Shown here piece by piece: positions 29,072-41,700 of a stretch of DNA of 64,000 bases. Position 1 is the stretch's first letter. Each line of letters starts with the position of its first letter. The translations under genes were made by a program, and so were the position numbers. The notes below the pieces were generated by a model. The model saw only the letters and a list, made by a program, of their open reading frames with translations. It was not told where the DNA came from and did not search any database. The stretch comes from Rotaria sp. Silwood1 (Eukaryota > Rotifera > Eurotatoria > Philodinida > Philodinidae), in assembly GCA_905250075.1 (NCBI GenBank), contig CAJNOP010000026.1, forward strand, positions 1,611,098-1,675,097, read 5' to 3'.

Positions 29072-30432
29072 ATGTCTGCGATTCCAACACTTCAACAGCG
29101 ACTTTTTAATTGTTGTGCTGATTCACATGATGAAAATAATGATAAATTATTAGTATTAAAAAATATCTTAAATGAAATTAATCAACACGATAAGCATTAT
29201 TTAATTGATGTTGAAGATGCAACTCATCGAGCACCATTATTTCATGCTATTGAAAGTGGTCAATCATTAAATTTTATTCAACAATTACTTGATTTTCAAG
29301 TTCATATTACAAATCGAATATTACTCTGTGCAATTCGATATGGAAATTTAGATATATTAAAATTATTACATCAATATGGTGCTGATTTTAAACAAACTTA
29401 TTCTGGTATATCACTTTTACACGAATGTATACTTTTACATAAAAATAATCTAATTAGTTTTCTAATTGAAGAAGGAGGTGTAAGTAATATTTAAAATTTT
29501 ATTGTTTTCCTTAATGATAAATCGAGTTTTTAAAATAGATCAATCCAAATACTGTTGATTACGATAATCAATCTCCATTGTTATATGCTATATTCCGTAC
29601 AAATGTCGAAGCAATACTTATTCTTCTTGCTTATTCATCCATAGACCCATGTTTGATAAGCACACGTAAACAACAATTAACTTGTTTTCATGTGGCTTGT
29701 GAATTGGGTATTGATGAAGTACTTCCACCAATGATAAAATGTATTTCAATATCGAATATAAATAAATTATCAAGAAGTGATCAAACTCCATTTGATCTAT
29801 TTTTATCATGTTATTTATTTACAAAAAATGATTTATATATGAATGAAACGTCATTAAAAAAATTTTCAGCATTATTTGATTTATTCATATCAAATGGTGC
29901 AAAATTACATCATCTAACAAAAGCTTATCGTCGTACACGTGCACCCTATGTAACAAAGCTTTTAACAATACTTTTTAAAAAAGAAATTTCTTTTTCTGAT
30001 ATTATACTTCAAACAAATCGTTCAACTATTTTTGTTGATTTACAATCACTTGTTTCTCAATCATTAGGTGATTGGCCTTATATTGTTGAATCAAATGATG
30101 CTATAACAATAAAACAACGCCAATTAATACTTCGACAACTTTATGAATTATTTATTACTGTTTATTATAAATCAATTAATATTCAACAAATTAATAAAAA
30201 ATTATTAACAAGATATTGTTCAGCTAATGCAAAAGATTCAAAAATTAAACAAATTTTATGGTTATTCATTAAAAATTTTATTGAACCAACTAAAGAAATT
30301 GGACCGTTAAAATCTATATGTAGAACAAAGATTCTTTTGAAATTAGATTCGATTGATAAACATTGTACAGTATCGGATTTAGGAATTTCAAAAGATCTCG
30401 AACACTATCTCTTATTTTTTACAATGAGTTAA
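29072..30432 (+). CDS. Ankyrin-repeat and SOCS-box (ASB-type) protein, 2 exons, 433 aa
   Basis: Exon 1 is 29072-29479 and exon 2 is 29539-30432, in phase 0. The start M-S-A-I-P-T is preferred over the in-frame ATG at 28964 because the extra 36 codons translate a poly-T tract. Ankyrin-like helices occupy about residues 25-230, for example L-L-C-A-I-R-Y-G-N-L-D-I-L-K-L-L-H-Q-Y-G-A-D and S-P-L-L-Y-A-I-F. Residues 388-433 fit a SOCS box: P-L-K-S-I-C-R-T-K-I (elongin BC box) and D-L-E-H-Y-L-L-F at the end. The Cul5-contact L-P-x-P is replaced by L-G-I-S. ASB proteins recruit substrates to elongin B/C-Cullin 5 ubiquitin ligases. The target here is unknown. An AATAAA at 30457 lies 25 nt after the stop. 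Confidence 0.75.
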
Positions 30433-30456
30433 ATAGAAACAAAAATTTTTGTATCT

Positions 30457-30462
30457 AATAAA
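30457..30462 (+). terminator. Polyadenylation signal of the ASB gene
   Basis: Canonical AATAAA within 30 nt of the stop codon. It is inferred from sequence and position. Confidence 0.5.
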
Positions 30463-32600
30463 TTTGTGTTATTCGTTATGGTTTTCTTCTCTCTATAGTT
30501 ACAATAGAAATGGAACTATAACAACAGTTCATACGAAATTAAACTATTGTCAGAAAACGGTTTACGAATGCATGTTTTTATAAATTAATTTCTCATGATA
30601 TTGTATGAGGTTAATTTCGTCGAAAAACATCTTTTATCAATAGATATCTGGTATTGAAACAATACTCATTTGATGACTGAAATACAAATATAAAACGAAA
30701 TATATATATAATCCTTGTCAGTAGAATTTTTGATTCTCAATATTGTCGTAAGCAGATTCGTACTAGATAAAGGGTATTTTTGAATACTTTTAATATTGAT
30801 GAAAGTAATACCAATGTTATATTAGATAGATCTCGTGAGAAACATCCATTGTGACAAGACAATAAATAAGATGAACGCGATATGAAAACGACGTCATTTG
30901 AGAGATACATCGGGAATAATTTTTTTAGAGACTTTCGTAGATTATCAATCACGATTGACCTTGAATGTCTAATATCAAGGCTTTCTATTGCCTTCTTTCT
31001 ACATGCTTATTTATTTATTTTTGATGAACTAAAATTGATGATTTTTGAGTTTGAGTTGTCGTGCATAAGATAACTATCAGTGACGTATGAAAAATTCTAA
31101 ATGGATAAATTCCATTAGTCTTTTTTCTCCAGAGTTTTACTCATTTTCAGAAATTTTAGTCTATAGTACAGTATCTAAAAACAAATTGAATAATGGCATT
31201 TTGCTCTGAAATTCTGTTAACTCATAGACATACTTGTAACTGGAATGCTATAAAAGTTTAATTTCAAAAGAATGTTTCTTCATCAGATATTAAAGCTCTA
31301 AAAATCACATGTATCCTACGAAAGATGAGAAAATCTTATTTTTCTTTAGAAATCTAATATCTTATGATGGAAATATTGAATTGATATGCAATGTTGAGAT
31401 AATTCTAATTCTAATTAGACTTATTTATCGACTGAATTATCATCTCAGTCCTGTTATTCGGCCTGTTAATACAAGCCACACCAGAAGCTATATTATGCTT
31501 AAAGTCCGAACTTCAAAATGATTAATTATTTGGAATGGTATTTTCATAAGTTGTTGATATTCACTAGATTAGTGTTTTTTTCTTACCTGCAAATTCTCTA
31601 CGTTTATTTTTAGAGATGTGCATCGAAGTCATTTTTAAGAGTGGTCGAAGCTCTCTAAATTATGTACTAGTCAATTAGGTTGAACACTAAAGATTTCTTC
31701 CGAATAGTGAGTTATTTTCTCAATTCACGTTTTCTCAGGACTTGACAACGGTGGGTAAAAGTCGGAGTCAAGTTTGATTTTGGCTTCTTCTCATGAGCTT
31801 GGATTTCACAGAGACACAAATCAAATTCTGAAAACATATCAATTTGTACAGTACATACTAAAGAATAAAACTTTCAATTTAAAAAACCTGTTATGTTAAA
31901 TCTGTTTTATTAATGAGACATTTAGTTGATTCTGATGCGACCTTGATGTAAGTCTCTGGTTTACAGCGTGTTAATCAGTCTATGGATGAGGAAAACGATT
32001 GGGTTCAAATTTTGAATCTATACATTACAATACTACTTTTAGATCATGCTTTACAAAATTAGCATCTTTTTACATAGGAATTAGTTGTACCACATGTCAT
32101 TTATTGTAGGTAATTATTATTTATTTAAGATCTTTCTATTCCATCCTAGTGATTATCCGAAGATAGGAAAATCTAATGAAAAAATAACAAATATATTTTT
32201 CCATCAATATTTGTTGTTTCATAGAAGCCATTTAAGCTACAATTCAACCGAATCATGTCAACTAATGAGTGTCGTAGCTGACACGAGATCTGAATCACGA
32301 TACGTTACTGTTGTAAAGATATCTATCGATTTCACATTAGGTCTTTGCAATCCTATGTGAGTCTTGTATAGAACCTTTTACTGTGCTTATGATTGTTTTT
32401 TCTTTGAAACCATTTCCGAAAAGTATAGCAGATTCAAAATCGAATTCTGGATCATAGCATGTTGGACATACTTACATCCAACATATCTGTTGATAAATAG
32501 ATTATGTCCTCTTTGGAGCACATCGTATGATAAATTGGTTTCTGCTCATATAGAAATCACATTCATACCCAAATAAGTAGACAGCTATAAGAATAAATCA
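30463..32600. other. Intergenic, no gene seen
   Basis: AT-rich sequence with only short frames lacking recognisable motifs. No repeats longer than simple tracts were noticed. Confidence 0.4.
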
Positions 32601-32662
32601 TTTATTCAAACAAATAGAAACGGTTACATTTAGTAATGAAATAATTTTTTTAAAGTTCGGAA

Positions 32663-32953
32663 TTATTTCCGTTTCAAACCATCGTAGACGACGCCAGCAG
32701 CTGTGTAGCCAGTGCCAGCTCCAGCAACAGCTCCTGCGGAGCCACCAACAATCGCTCCAAGTGGAATAGGCATTACCAAATACCCCACAATAGCAGCTGC
32801 AGTTCCACCCGTTGTACCACCAACAATACCACCCATCAACTGTCCATATTCTTTGTTATCATTCGCAAGACCTATGTTCCCACCAACAACACCACCAAAA
32901 AATCCACCAACAGCACCACCGACAGTACCACCATAAGCTATTGGACATGCCAT
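32663..32953 (-). CDS. Glycine-zipper mini-protein A, 96 aa
   Basis: A single-exon frame, M-A-C-P-I-A-Y-G-G start, ending L-K-R-K. More than a third of the residues are Gly, arranged as repeated G-G-x-x-G-G / G-x-x-x-G steps over three hydrophobic stretches: T-V-G-G-A-V-G-G-F-F-G-G-V-V-G-G, then I-V-G-G-T-T-G-G-T-A-A-A-I-V-G, then A-I-V-G-G-S-A-G-A-V-A-G-A-G. They are separated by one polar segment, D-N-K-E-Y-G-Q-L. Glycine-zipper helices pack tightly in membranes and can form pores or channels. The function here is unknown, and there is no signal peptide. GC content is well above that of its surroundings. An AATAAA (plus strand 32601-32606, complement) lies downstream. It is divergent from, and clearly related to, the protein at 34325-34618. 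Confidence 0.75.
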   Translation of the reverse strand: MACPIAYGGTVGGAVGGFFGGVVGGNIGLANDNKEYGQLMGGIVGGTTGGTAAAIVGYLVMPIPLGAIVGGSAGAVAGAGTGYTAAGVVYDGLKRK

Positions 32954-34324
32954 GTTGTTGTTTGATCTATTCAGAAAAATGTTGGCATGAATTAATAGTA
33001 ACTGAATTCTTAAGACAAGATTTCTAAGGATTCAATATCTCACTTAGAATCTTATAATTCTGGTCAAGCAGGTGAACACTAACAAGATGACGTATGATCT
33101 GTATATTTTTCGTCTTGGACTAATTTCATTAAAGGGTTCTTATGAGCACAGTATAGACTTGAAGAAAAGAAGTCAGTTGGAGTAGATCCTTTATCAGCTA
33201 AGTGATAAAAAAATAGTATTTACCTGATGATTAATTGTGAATGAAGTCTTTGCGAGTATCGATAAATACTAAGTGTGTTATATCATATATTATCTCGTCT
33301 TGTATACCCTCCATATCTATTGCATTCGTCATCACTTGGAATTTTCATAAGATAATGAACTAGTATTAATGTATCTATTGCAGTCGTCATTAGTTGAAAT
33401 TTTCCAAGAGAGCGAATCAGTGTCGATAACACAAACAATTCATTGAAAAAAACCCAATAGATTTAGATAAAGAAAACAAGACGAGAAGGAATCGAAGAAA
33501 AGAATACGCAACGATACTAGACGGCTGTCATAGAATTATCCAACAGATATGGATGAAAAAAAAACAACTGAAATGATTCAGCAGAATTTACTTATATCTT
33601 ATGTTAGTAGTGACTCATACTCTTGGAAAAAGCTCGATTTATTATGACTGCACTCAATAGAAAATATATAAAGGGTGATATGTGAATAAAAAAAATAGTC
33701 TCAGTGTTTTTCGACAATTCCAAACACTTATTTCAAAATTGATAACTACGTAAGTAGCTGAATAACAAACTCGTATAATTAATTCTATAAATTCTAAGAA
33801 TATATCTGGCTTTACTAATATGTTCATTGTTTAAGATTAAAGTAAATTGAAGCAGAGTTTTTATTTTTTGTTGGAGTTGAGATACAATCATCTCTATTTT
33901 TCTTTAAAAGATAAAAAACTTTTTTCATAAGTGTTAAGAGACGATATCTATTATTCCAACTATCTGAATAGTCTTATCTACTTTCTAATGTTCTTCTGTT
34001 ATTGTTTTCATTTGCTTTTTACGAATCGATGGATATGTATTCATATCGATTGATACGAAATGAAGTTGCTGTTGTTAGTGGTTTCGTTGTTCCTTTTTTT
34101 ATAGTATTCTTTTCTTATTGCTTTCTAGCTTAGTTTTGTTTGTTATTAGCCATTTAGCTTCTTTGAAATAAATTCGTACAATAATAAAATAGACTAAAAA
34201 TTTCTTTCTTTACGATATCTTGTGAATATATTATTAAATCTATTAGTTTTTTTTAACTACGTACTCGAAGTTACTGTTCGCTGTTAAATAACATATAATT
34301 TTCTTGACAGGTAAACTGAACAAT
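32954..34324. promoter_or_regulatory. Shared intergenic region between divergent glycine-zipper genes
   Basis: 1.37 kb between two head-to-head paralogues. A CTTGACAG directly before the plus-strand ATG (ending 34309) could be a splice or trans-splice acceptor giving a very short 5' leader. No coding frame was found. Confidence 0.35.
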
Positions 34325-34618
34325 ATGGCTTTGAATCCTTTGACATGTGGCTTCGTGGTGGGTGGCGCTACTGGTGGTTTAGCTGGTGGAATCGGAAAGT
34401 TCATCACCGATGACAAGGCTGCAGGCCAGTTGGCAGGTGCTGTTGCTGGTGCTGTAGTAGGTGGATGTGCAGGTGGTTTGATTGGTGCTGCAACGGTTGG
34501 TACTGTCACTGCAGCAATGGGAGTACTTGGCGGTGGTTCTGCTGGAACTATAGCAGGTTCCGTATTAGGATATTTCACTGCTGAAATGACATATAAAGCA
34601 ATGTCCGAAGAAAAATAA
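34325..34618 (+). CDS. Glycine-zipper mini-protein B, 97 aa
   Basis: A single exon. The ATG at 34325 (M-A-L-N-P-L-T-C-G-F) is preferred over an in-frame upstream codon because a likely acceptor lies between them and the resulting length matches the neighbour (96 aa). It has the same plan: a Gly-zipper stretch V-V-G-G-A-T-G-G-L-A-G-G, a polar hinge T-D-D-K-A-A-G-Q-L, then A-G-A-V-A-G-A-V-V-G-G-C-A-G-G and G-G-G-S-A-G-T-I-A-G, ending K-A-M-S-E-E-K. The matching polar hinge (D-x-K-x-x-G-Q-L) and spacing argue for duplication from a common ancestor, not just shared composition. Membrane insertion or pore formation is inference. It could equally be a small membrane-associated structural protein. 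Confidence 0.75.
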   Translation: MALNPLTCGFVVGGATGGLAGGIGKFITDDKAAGQLAGAVAGAVVGGCAGGLIGAATVGTVTAAMGVLGGGSAGTIAGSVLGYFTAEMTYKAMSEEK

Positions 34619-35775
34619 ATGAATACTCTCTGTTTATCATGATAATTTGTTTCATTTTCATTTGAATTGCTGTTTGCCCTATATTATTTATTTTAAATAT
34701 TTTCTGCATTGGTGTATAGATAATAGAAGCAACAATAACTGATTTTGACCAAGCTCAATTCGTCTCATCAGATATCTCATATCTCGATTGACTTCGTGTT
34801 TCAAGAAAGAACTAAAATCTGAATTGATTGTGCGACTGAAGTATTATGAGTGTAACATTCAAAATTATCTGTTTTCTAAAACGATTGATTTATGCTGGCA
34901 GTAAGGTTGGTTTCCATGTTGAACCATATGAGATAGTGACTTTCATGATTTTCTCGATTGCTTTCATTCAGTTTGATCATTGTATATAATCTTGTCCCTT
35001 TTTTTTATACTATTTAAGTAAGGTGATCCTTGTTGAATGGAAATTGCTTTTGTATGATCGGTTTTCAATTGGGTATGACAATGTTCATGTCCTCCCTTAC
35101 GAACACATTTTATGAGATCTTAATCTCATTTGTACTTTATTTTCATAACGATATATCTATTTGCAATCATAATTGTCTTCTCAACAACGTAACACTCGAT
35201 ATAAAGTGAAAACAAGGAGTGAAAAATCTTTAATGGTAGATCCGATAGAAACATCTATGACAGGCAAGCACTGATTCACCATATATTCATAGATGCAGGA
35301 AAGAAAAATCCATGACACATAAGCTAACAACAAAAGAACAGAACAAGAACATAAAGGCATATGTATAATCATATAGATACAGAGGGAAAATCCTTATGAC
35401 CTGCATCTTCTTCAGATGTAGGTCATAACATGCTCCAATTTGAAATTAGCATAATTTAATTCTTGATTGAAAAGAGTTGTTAGTTTAATATACATCCAAA
35501 AGAAAGAATGCTTTACGTATTCATTAAGAATGACTCTTCGAATTGATCTTCTTTTTAAATGTTTAATTGCGCGATAAGAAATTTCGAATATCTTTTATTT
35601 AATCTCTTTTTAATAGTAAGTTAACTCGAACAAATGATAACAAAAAATCTTAGAAATAAAAAAACAAACAAATATCGTTAAAAAGGAATAAGAACATTTA
35701 TATGTTGTATGATTTTTATTTTTTAAATTATGATAAAATAAAAGTGTTGTTTCAATTTCAGGTAGTTTATTATGA
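34619..35775. other. Intergenic, no gene seen
   Basis: AT-rich sequence between the 3' end of glycine-zipper gene B and the 3' end of the multi-exon secreted-protein gene. A short inverted repeat (CATCTTCTTCAGATG) lies near 35403-35417. No coding frame is supported. Confidence 0.4.
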
Positions 35776-38700
35776 TTAGTAGTACCATGATCCTGATGAT
35801 AAAGTGGGTAGCGAATCTAGATAAATAAATTTAAATTTAAAATCTAGAATTTTTTATAACTAAGCACACCTTGAGCTTGTTGTTGTTTTATTTGATTATA
35901 ATTCGGTTGATGTTGTTGTTCAACTGTTCGACTTGATTGCCATTGATGTAAATCTTCTACTGAATATACATTATAAACAAATAAAAAGAGAAATCAAAGA
36001 CTTTACATCGAATAATTAATTTACCTGGATGAATATTTTTGTTAGGTTTTCTCATTGTTTCGAAAGAGTTTGCATGTAATTGTCCTGAATATGATATGAA
36101 CAAAAATGAATTCAAGAAATTTTACTTTTACCAGTTTGTGACCATGGTTGAATGTGCCACGGTACCAACGGATCAGTAGCAAAACCGTGAGTAGTTTGTA
36201 GTTTTGAGTCATCAAAATCTTTCCATTGACTTGTTGGATCTATGGTAATTTTGAATTATGATATAAAATTAATTGAGAAAGAAAGAGAAAAAAAAACGTT
36301 ACTTTGATATTGTTGATTGTTTGACCATGATTGCATATGTTCCAATGAATTTTCATTAAGTAAATCTAAAATAATAAAAAACACAATATTTTGTAAACAA
36401 AAAAAAGAGAGTCAATCAATATACCTTGTTGTTGTTGTTGATCTAAGCCATATTGACTATTTGGTATTTGAGAAGAAGTATCAGCGATTGAAGATTTTTT
36501 ATATTGGTCTAAAAATATAATATTTCATATGTTAATGTGAAGTTACAAGATTCTATAAGTTACTTTGTAATCGCAATTGAGGTTTTAGAATTAGATCATG
36601 TTTTGATATTTCTATTATGAAAATAAATAAATTTATAATATAAATCATAGAAAGTTTTTACTTTGCCATGGTTTTAATTGAAATGCAATATGATGATGAT
36701 CAAATTCAGATTTTATTGGTTGATCTATAATCAATTAAAATTATAAATCTAATATAAACATAATATATACTTTGAAATTGTTGAGTGAGAAATTTATTTT
36801 GCGATAATTGTACTGGTTTTTCATGATTTTGATTGGGGAAATCTAAATCTAATAGATAATAATGTTAGAAGAATTAATGAGTCCATAGACATGCCTTGTA
36901 AATGCATGAATTTGTATGGTTGTGTGGTTGTTTCAACGAATGTTTGTTGGTTACGATCTATAATATTCAAAATAGAATTTAAATTTCGAAATTTAATTAC
37001 AAGAAAGTTTATACTTTGTAATTGCTGTTGATTTTGAGTAGTATCAGATCCTGATGAACAAGAAGAAGTATATGAATTTTTCGTAAGAAAGAATTTTACC
37101 TTGTGTTGATTGAGTAAAAGTATGGTGATAATCTTGTGGTTCTCTTTCTGGTATTTGATCTAATTTACAACAAGAATCATTTCGAATAAAGTTTGTTCCA
37201 AGACTTACTTAACCATTGTTGAGTACCAAAAACTGGATTTGATTGTGGAAGATCTAAATAAATAAACAATATTTTGATAGATTAAATGAAAAAAAGTGAA
37301 GTACATACGTTGCTTTTGTTGTTGTTCATCGATTTGCACTTTTTCTCCTTCTATATGAAACAATATAGCTAACAAGAGAACCGTTCGGAGTGATTTACTG
37401 CGCTTGCTATTATATTTTATCCACAAATAAAAGGTTTGTATAGTAGAAAAAGTCGAAGAAAATATCGGTACATGTTGCGATATGGAAGTGTTACTAAAAT
37501 TTTGTTCGAATGAAGATCTTCACTAGACTAACTTATAAGTAACTTATCAAAAGCAGCATGACATTACTGAGTTATGCATTATTCAAAATAGAGGCGTTTT
37601 TCAATAGGTATTCTATACAACATGGATATTTTGAAAAAATTATATCATCATAATGTTACACTGAAATGCTGTGAAATTTTTCTTAGAAACTAGTCTAGTT
37701 AAGATTTAGATTTCACCGAAGACTAAAGATCCTACAGAAAAGCTCTGGTTAACATTTCCATATCTTCTTAGGCTCTTTGTATTTTACAGGATTTCTATTG
37801 TTTAGACAAAATATGAAGACAAACGTGGTAAACCACTTCAAGAGGTTTTATTTTGTAAATGTTTTGTTTTGATTGAATAATATTAAATATTGAAAATATG
37901 TAATAGAATTATTTTAGATAATAAATAGTTATTTACTTTGTAATTGATCATTATTCGAATCAGTAGATGAATGTAAAGAATATGTTGGTGTCCATTGTTG
38001 ATTTTCTACAGATTGACTAAGAAAACTTTGTTCTTTTGTTACTGGAGATCGTTCACTGTCAGTTAATGATGTTCCAGATTGAATAAAATTTTGATGTATT
38101 TGATCTAGAATCATATAAACAATGTTTTTTCCCTTGTTAATAATAAACTAAAGTATATAACGAACTATTTCCTTTATTTTGCCATGATTGTTGATTTTCA
38201 TCATCTATTTAAAAAATAATACAATATTAAATGAATAAATAGAGAGAAGAAACGATAAAATATTCATACTTTGTTGTCCATGTTCAAAATTATGATTTTG
38301 TTGTAGTCCTATTTTGAAAAACAAAATAAATAAAATTTATATTAACATAATTATACTTGTATTTAAACGATTATTATTATCCATTGATGTTTCCTCAAGA
38401 GTACTTGGTTTTGGTTGTTGTTGAGTTTGAAACGATTGAGAATCTATTTTCAATAATAAATGAAGGAAAAACTTTAAAAAGAGAATTTTTACTTTGCCAT
38501 CTTTCTGATAGTGCAAGAAAAGGTTGAGTATTTTGTAGATAGAAACTAGCTGATTGTGGCGTTCGATTTTCAGTTAATCCAGTAGCTGATACATTTAATC
38601 GAGATTGTTCTTGTTCTTGTTCCTGTTCTTGTTCTTGTTCTTGTTCTTCTTCTTCTTCTTGTTCTTGAGAATTTTGATTTGAAAAATCTAAATAAGAACG

Positions 38701-41700
38701 AATAGAAATTTATAAAAAAAACCTCAATAAATAAACAAACAAACCTTGTGAATGAACTACATTTTCTGCTGTTGTAGTTGTGTCAAAAAACTTTTGTTGC
38801 TTTTGACCTATGACATTCGATAGAATTAGAATTAATAGATGTAAAAGAGAAAAAATTATACCATATAACGATGGTCTAAATTGATGAACTTGATAACCTA
38901 ATCAATGAAAATAAACCATGAGAATTTCTTTTTTAAAAAGAAACTTACCATGCCATGATTGTGGTTGTACAGCAAAATTTTGAGTATTCTTTGTATTTGA
39001 ATGAATTTTTTTGGCGAGTTGACTGAGAGTAAACTGGTTTGTTGGTATTTTTGGCCATGATTGGATTGGTTTTTCATGGTTTTGATTATGAAAATCTAAA
39101 TGATAGATAAAAGTATTACGCGATTTAGTGAAAATATAGACAAACTTTGTAAATGAATCAATTTGTATGGTTGTGTAGTTGTTTCAACGAATGTCTGTTG
39201 ATGTTGATCTATAACATTTAAAATAGAATTTGTATTTTAAAGTTTAATTGAAAGAAAGTTTATACTTTGAAATTGTTGTTGATGTTGAGTAGTATCAGAT
39301 TCTAATTAACGAGAGTATTTATACAAATTTTTTTATACAGAACANNNNNNNNNNTTCGACAAATGTTTGTTGATTTTGATCTATAAAATTCAATAGAATT
39401 TGTCTTTCAATATATAATTGAAAGAAAAGTTTATACCTTCAAATTGTTGTTGATTTTGAGTAGTATGAGGTTCTTATTAATGATAAGACGTATATGAATG
39501 TTTTGTAAAGAAGAATTTTACCTTGTGTTGTTTGAGGAAGACTAGGTTCATTATGTTGTGTAGTTGTTTCAACGAATACTTGTTGATTTTGATCTATAAC
39601 ATTCAATAGAATTTACTTTTCAATATTTAATTGAAAGAAAGATAATACCTTCAAATTGTGATTGGTCTTGAGTAGTATAAGAATCTAATCAATGGGACAA
39701 ATATATGGTTGTTGCATAAAGAAGAGTTTTACCTTGTCCTGATTGAGGAAAAATAGGTTCATCATTTTGTGTTGTTGTTTCTGGTATTTGATCTAATTTT
39801 TGGGAAGTTTTTACTTCAAAAAAAAAAAATTTTTTAAGTTACTTACGTAGCCACTGTTCAGTAGTAAAAGTTAGATTTGATTGTGGAAGATCTAAATAAA
39901 TAAACTTATATTTGAATAGATTAAATGAAAAATACTTTGTTGTTCGTTTTCTTGTTGAATTTCTAATTGATCAATATAAGAGTTTGTAGATAATGCTTCT
40001 GTTGAAGTTGATATTAATTCTTGTTGAGCTACAATTGAATATCAAATGAGTAGGTTTATTTTATTATTCATTATATCAATGGCTACGAAACTCAAATTTA
40101 AAATTTAATGGAGTCGTTTTGCTTTTGAAAAGGAAGGAATTAGCAGTATTGTCTGTATTTGATATGATACATAGAATTAATTTGAAATTTAATCAATACA
40201 TTTCAAACATATATATACTGCAAATTTCATAGCATGGTTGTCACGGTGAAAGAATGAGGTTAAATTGAAGGTGAAAATTTCAACTCGGTACGAAACTCAT
40301 CTCATTAGTCTTTATAAAAAGCCTATACTTCTTCTGATAATATCCAAATAGACTGCTCAGCACTATGTTTTATGCTGTTAAGTGATCACAACGGAGTGTA
40401 CCAGCTTTCTGGTTTTTTGAGGGAAGCTAATAAGAGGATTTTGAACCTATGCCGAAATTTATGTAAATCGTTTTATATTTTTTAGTTTAAATATGAAACA
40501 TACTAGTTTGTGACAATGATTCATTTTGTTCTGATTGAATAGTAAGTGGTGTGGTATTTTCAGGTTGTAGGTCTTGATGAATATGTTTTGAATCTACTGA
40601 TTGTAATAATGGTTCTATATAAATGATTGATGAATTTTATGTAGGAAATTTTGAAAACATATACCTGATAAATCTGAAGTTTTTTGTTTTATTTCAGGTA
40701 CATTTTGAGTTAAAGGGACTACAAAATACAAACAAACAAGTATTGAATAATATTAAATAGAATATTTAGTTATTACTTTGTTGAGTATTCATATTCGATT
40801 GTGATTGTTCTGTATTGACTATTGATGTTGGAATAAAAGTCGAAGAATCATAATTTTTTTCTTCTTTTCTATTGAACAAATAAAATATTCAAAAATGAAT
40901 AAAAGTTCTTTCAAAAAGAAAATACAGAATAGGTCATAAATAGCACTACAAATCCAAGAATTTTCCGTTCCTCGGTATTTGGTAATAGTGTCGTTACGTT
41001 ATCGGGTAATATCATCAGTTACCTGCTGCTTGGTAAAGCAACGATAACTTTCCTTTCATATTCCAATGGCTAGAAGTATTGTAATCAACAGAATCAGCGT
41101 TTTTCCCTTTGCCTTCTACCACGAACCAAAAAACCAAACAATTTGATTGAAACGACGCGAAAATATTTCATTTTTTTTTTTATTCTTACTTTTTTTGTTC
41201 AATTTGTACGGTCGTTGTAATTATTTCTTGATTAATGTTTTCTATAATCTTCTCTTCTTGTTTATTCTTTTTAGATTTTGATGATAATTTTTTTTTTAAT
41301 TTTGGTAAAATAACTTTTGTTGGTCGTTTACGATTACAATTTTTTTCTTCTTGATTCCAATAAAGTAATGCATTACATGGTTGAAAATTAATAATTTCAC
41401 CATCACAGTGAATATAAGCACGTTGACTAAATGCATATGGAAAAAATTGTTCATTACTTGTTAAACATGGATTAGGTACAACTGAAAAAAAAAAGGAAAT
41501 ATTTTTTAAAATAATGAAAATAAAACTAATTAATATACCTTCTTGACAATTAAGACCATAACTTTCAGATTGATGACAAATACAAACATAATCTTGTTCA
41601 TAATCAATCGTTTTTAATGTACGACATGAATCATTTGGTCCACAAGGTTTTTTTACACATGAGTTTATCGGTATTTCACATCTATCACCAGTCCAATCTG

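Noticed and set aside
32712..32936. Pro-rich 74-codon plus-strand frame
   Set aside because: It is the exact antisense of glycine-zipper gene A (Gly codons read as Pro).
34243..34578. Pro/Ala-rich 111-codon minus-strand frame
   Set aside because: It is antisense to glycine-zipper gene B.
36303..39095. CRISPR-like array of short repeats and spacers
   Set aside because: The regular alternation is of coding microexons and short introns in an animal gene. The repeats differ in sequence and keep codon phase.
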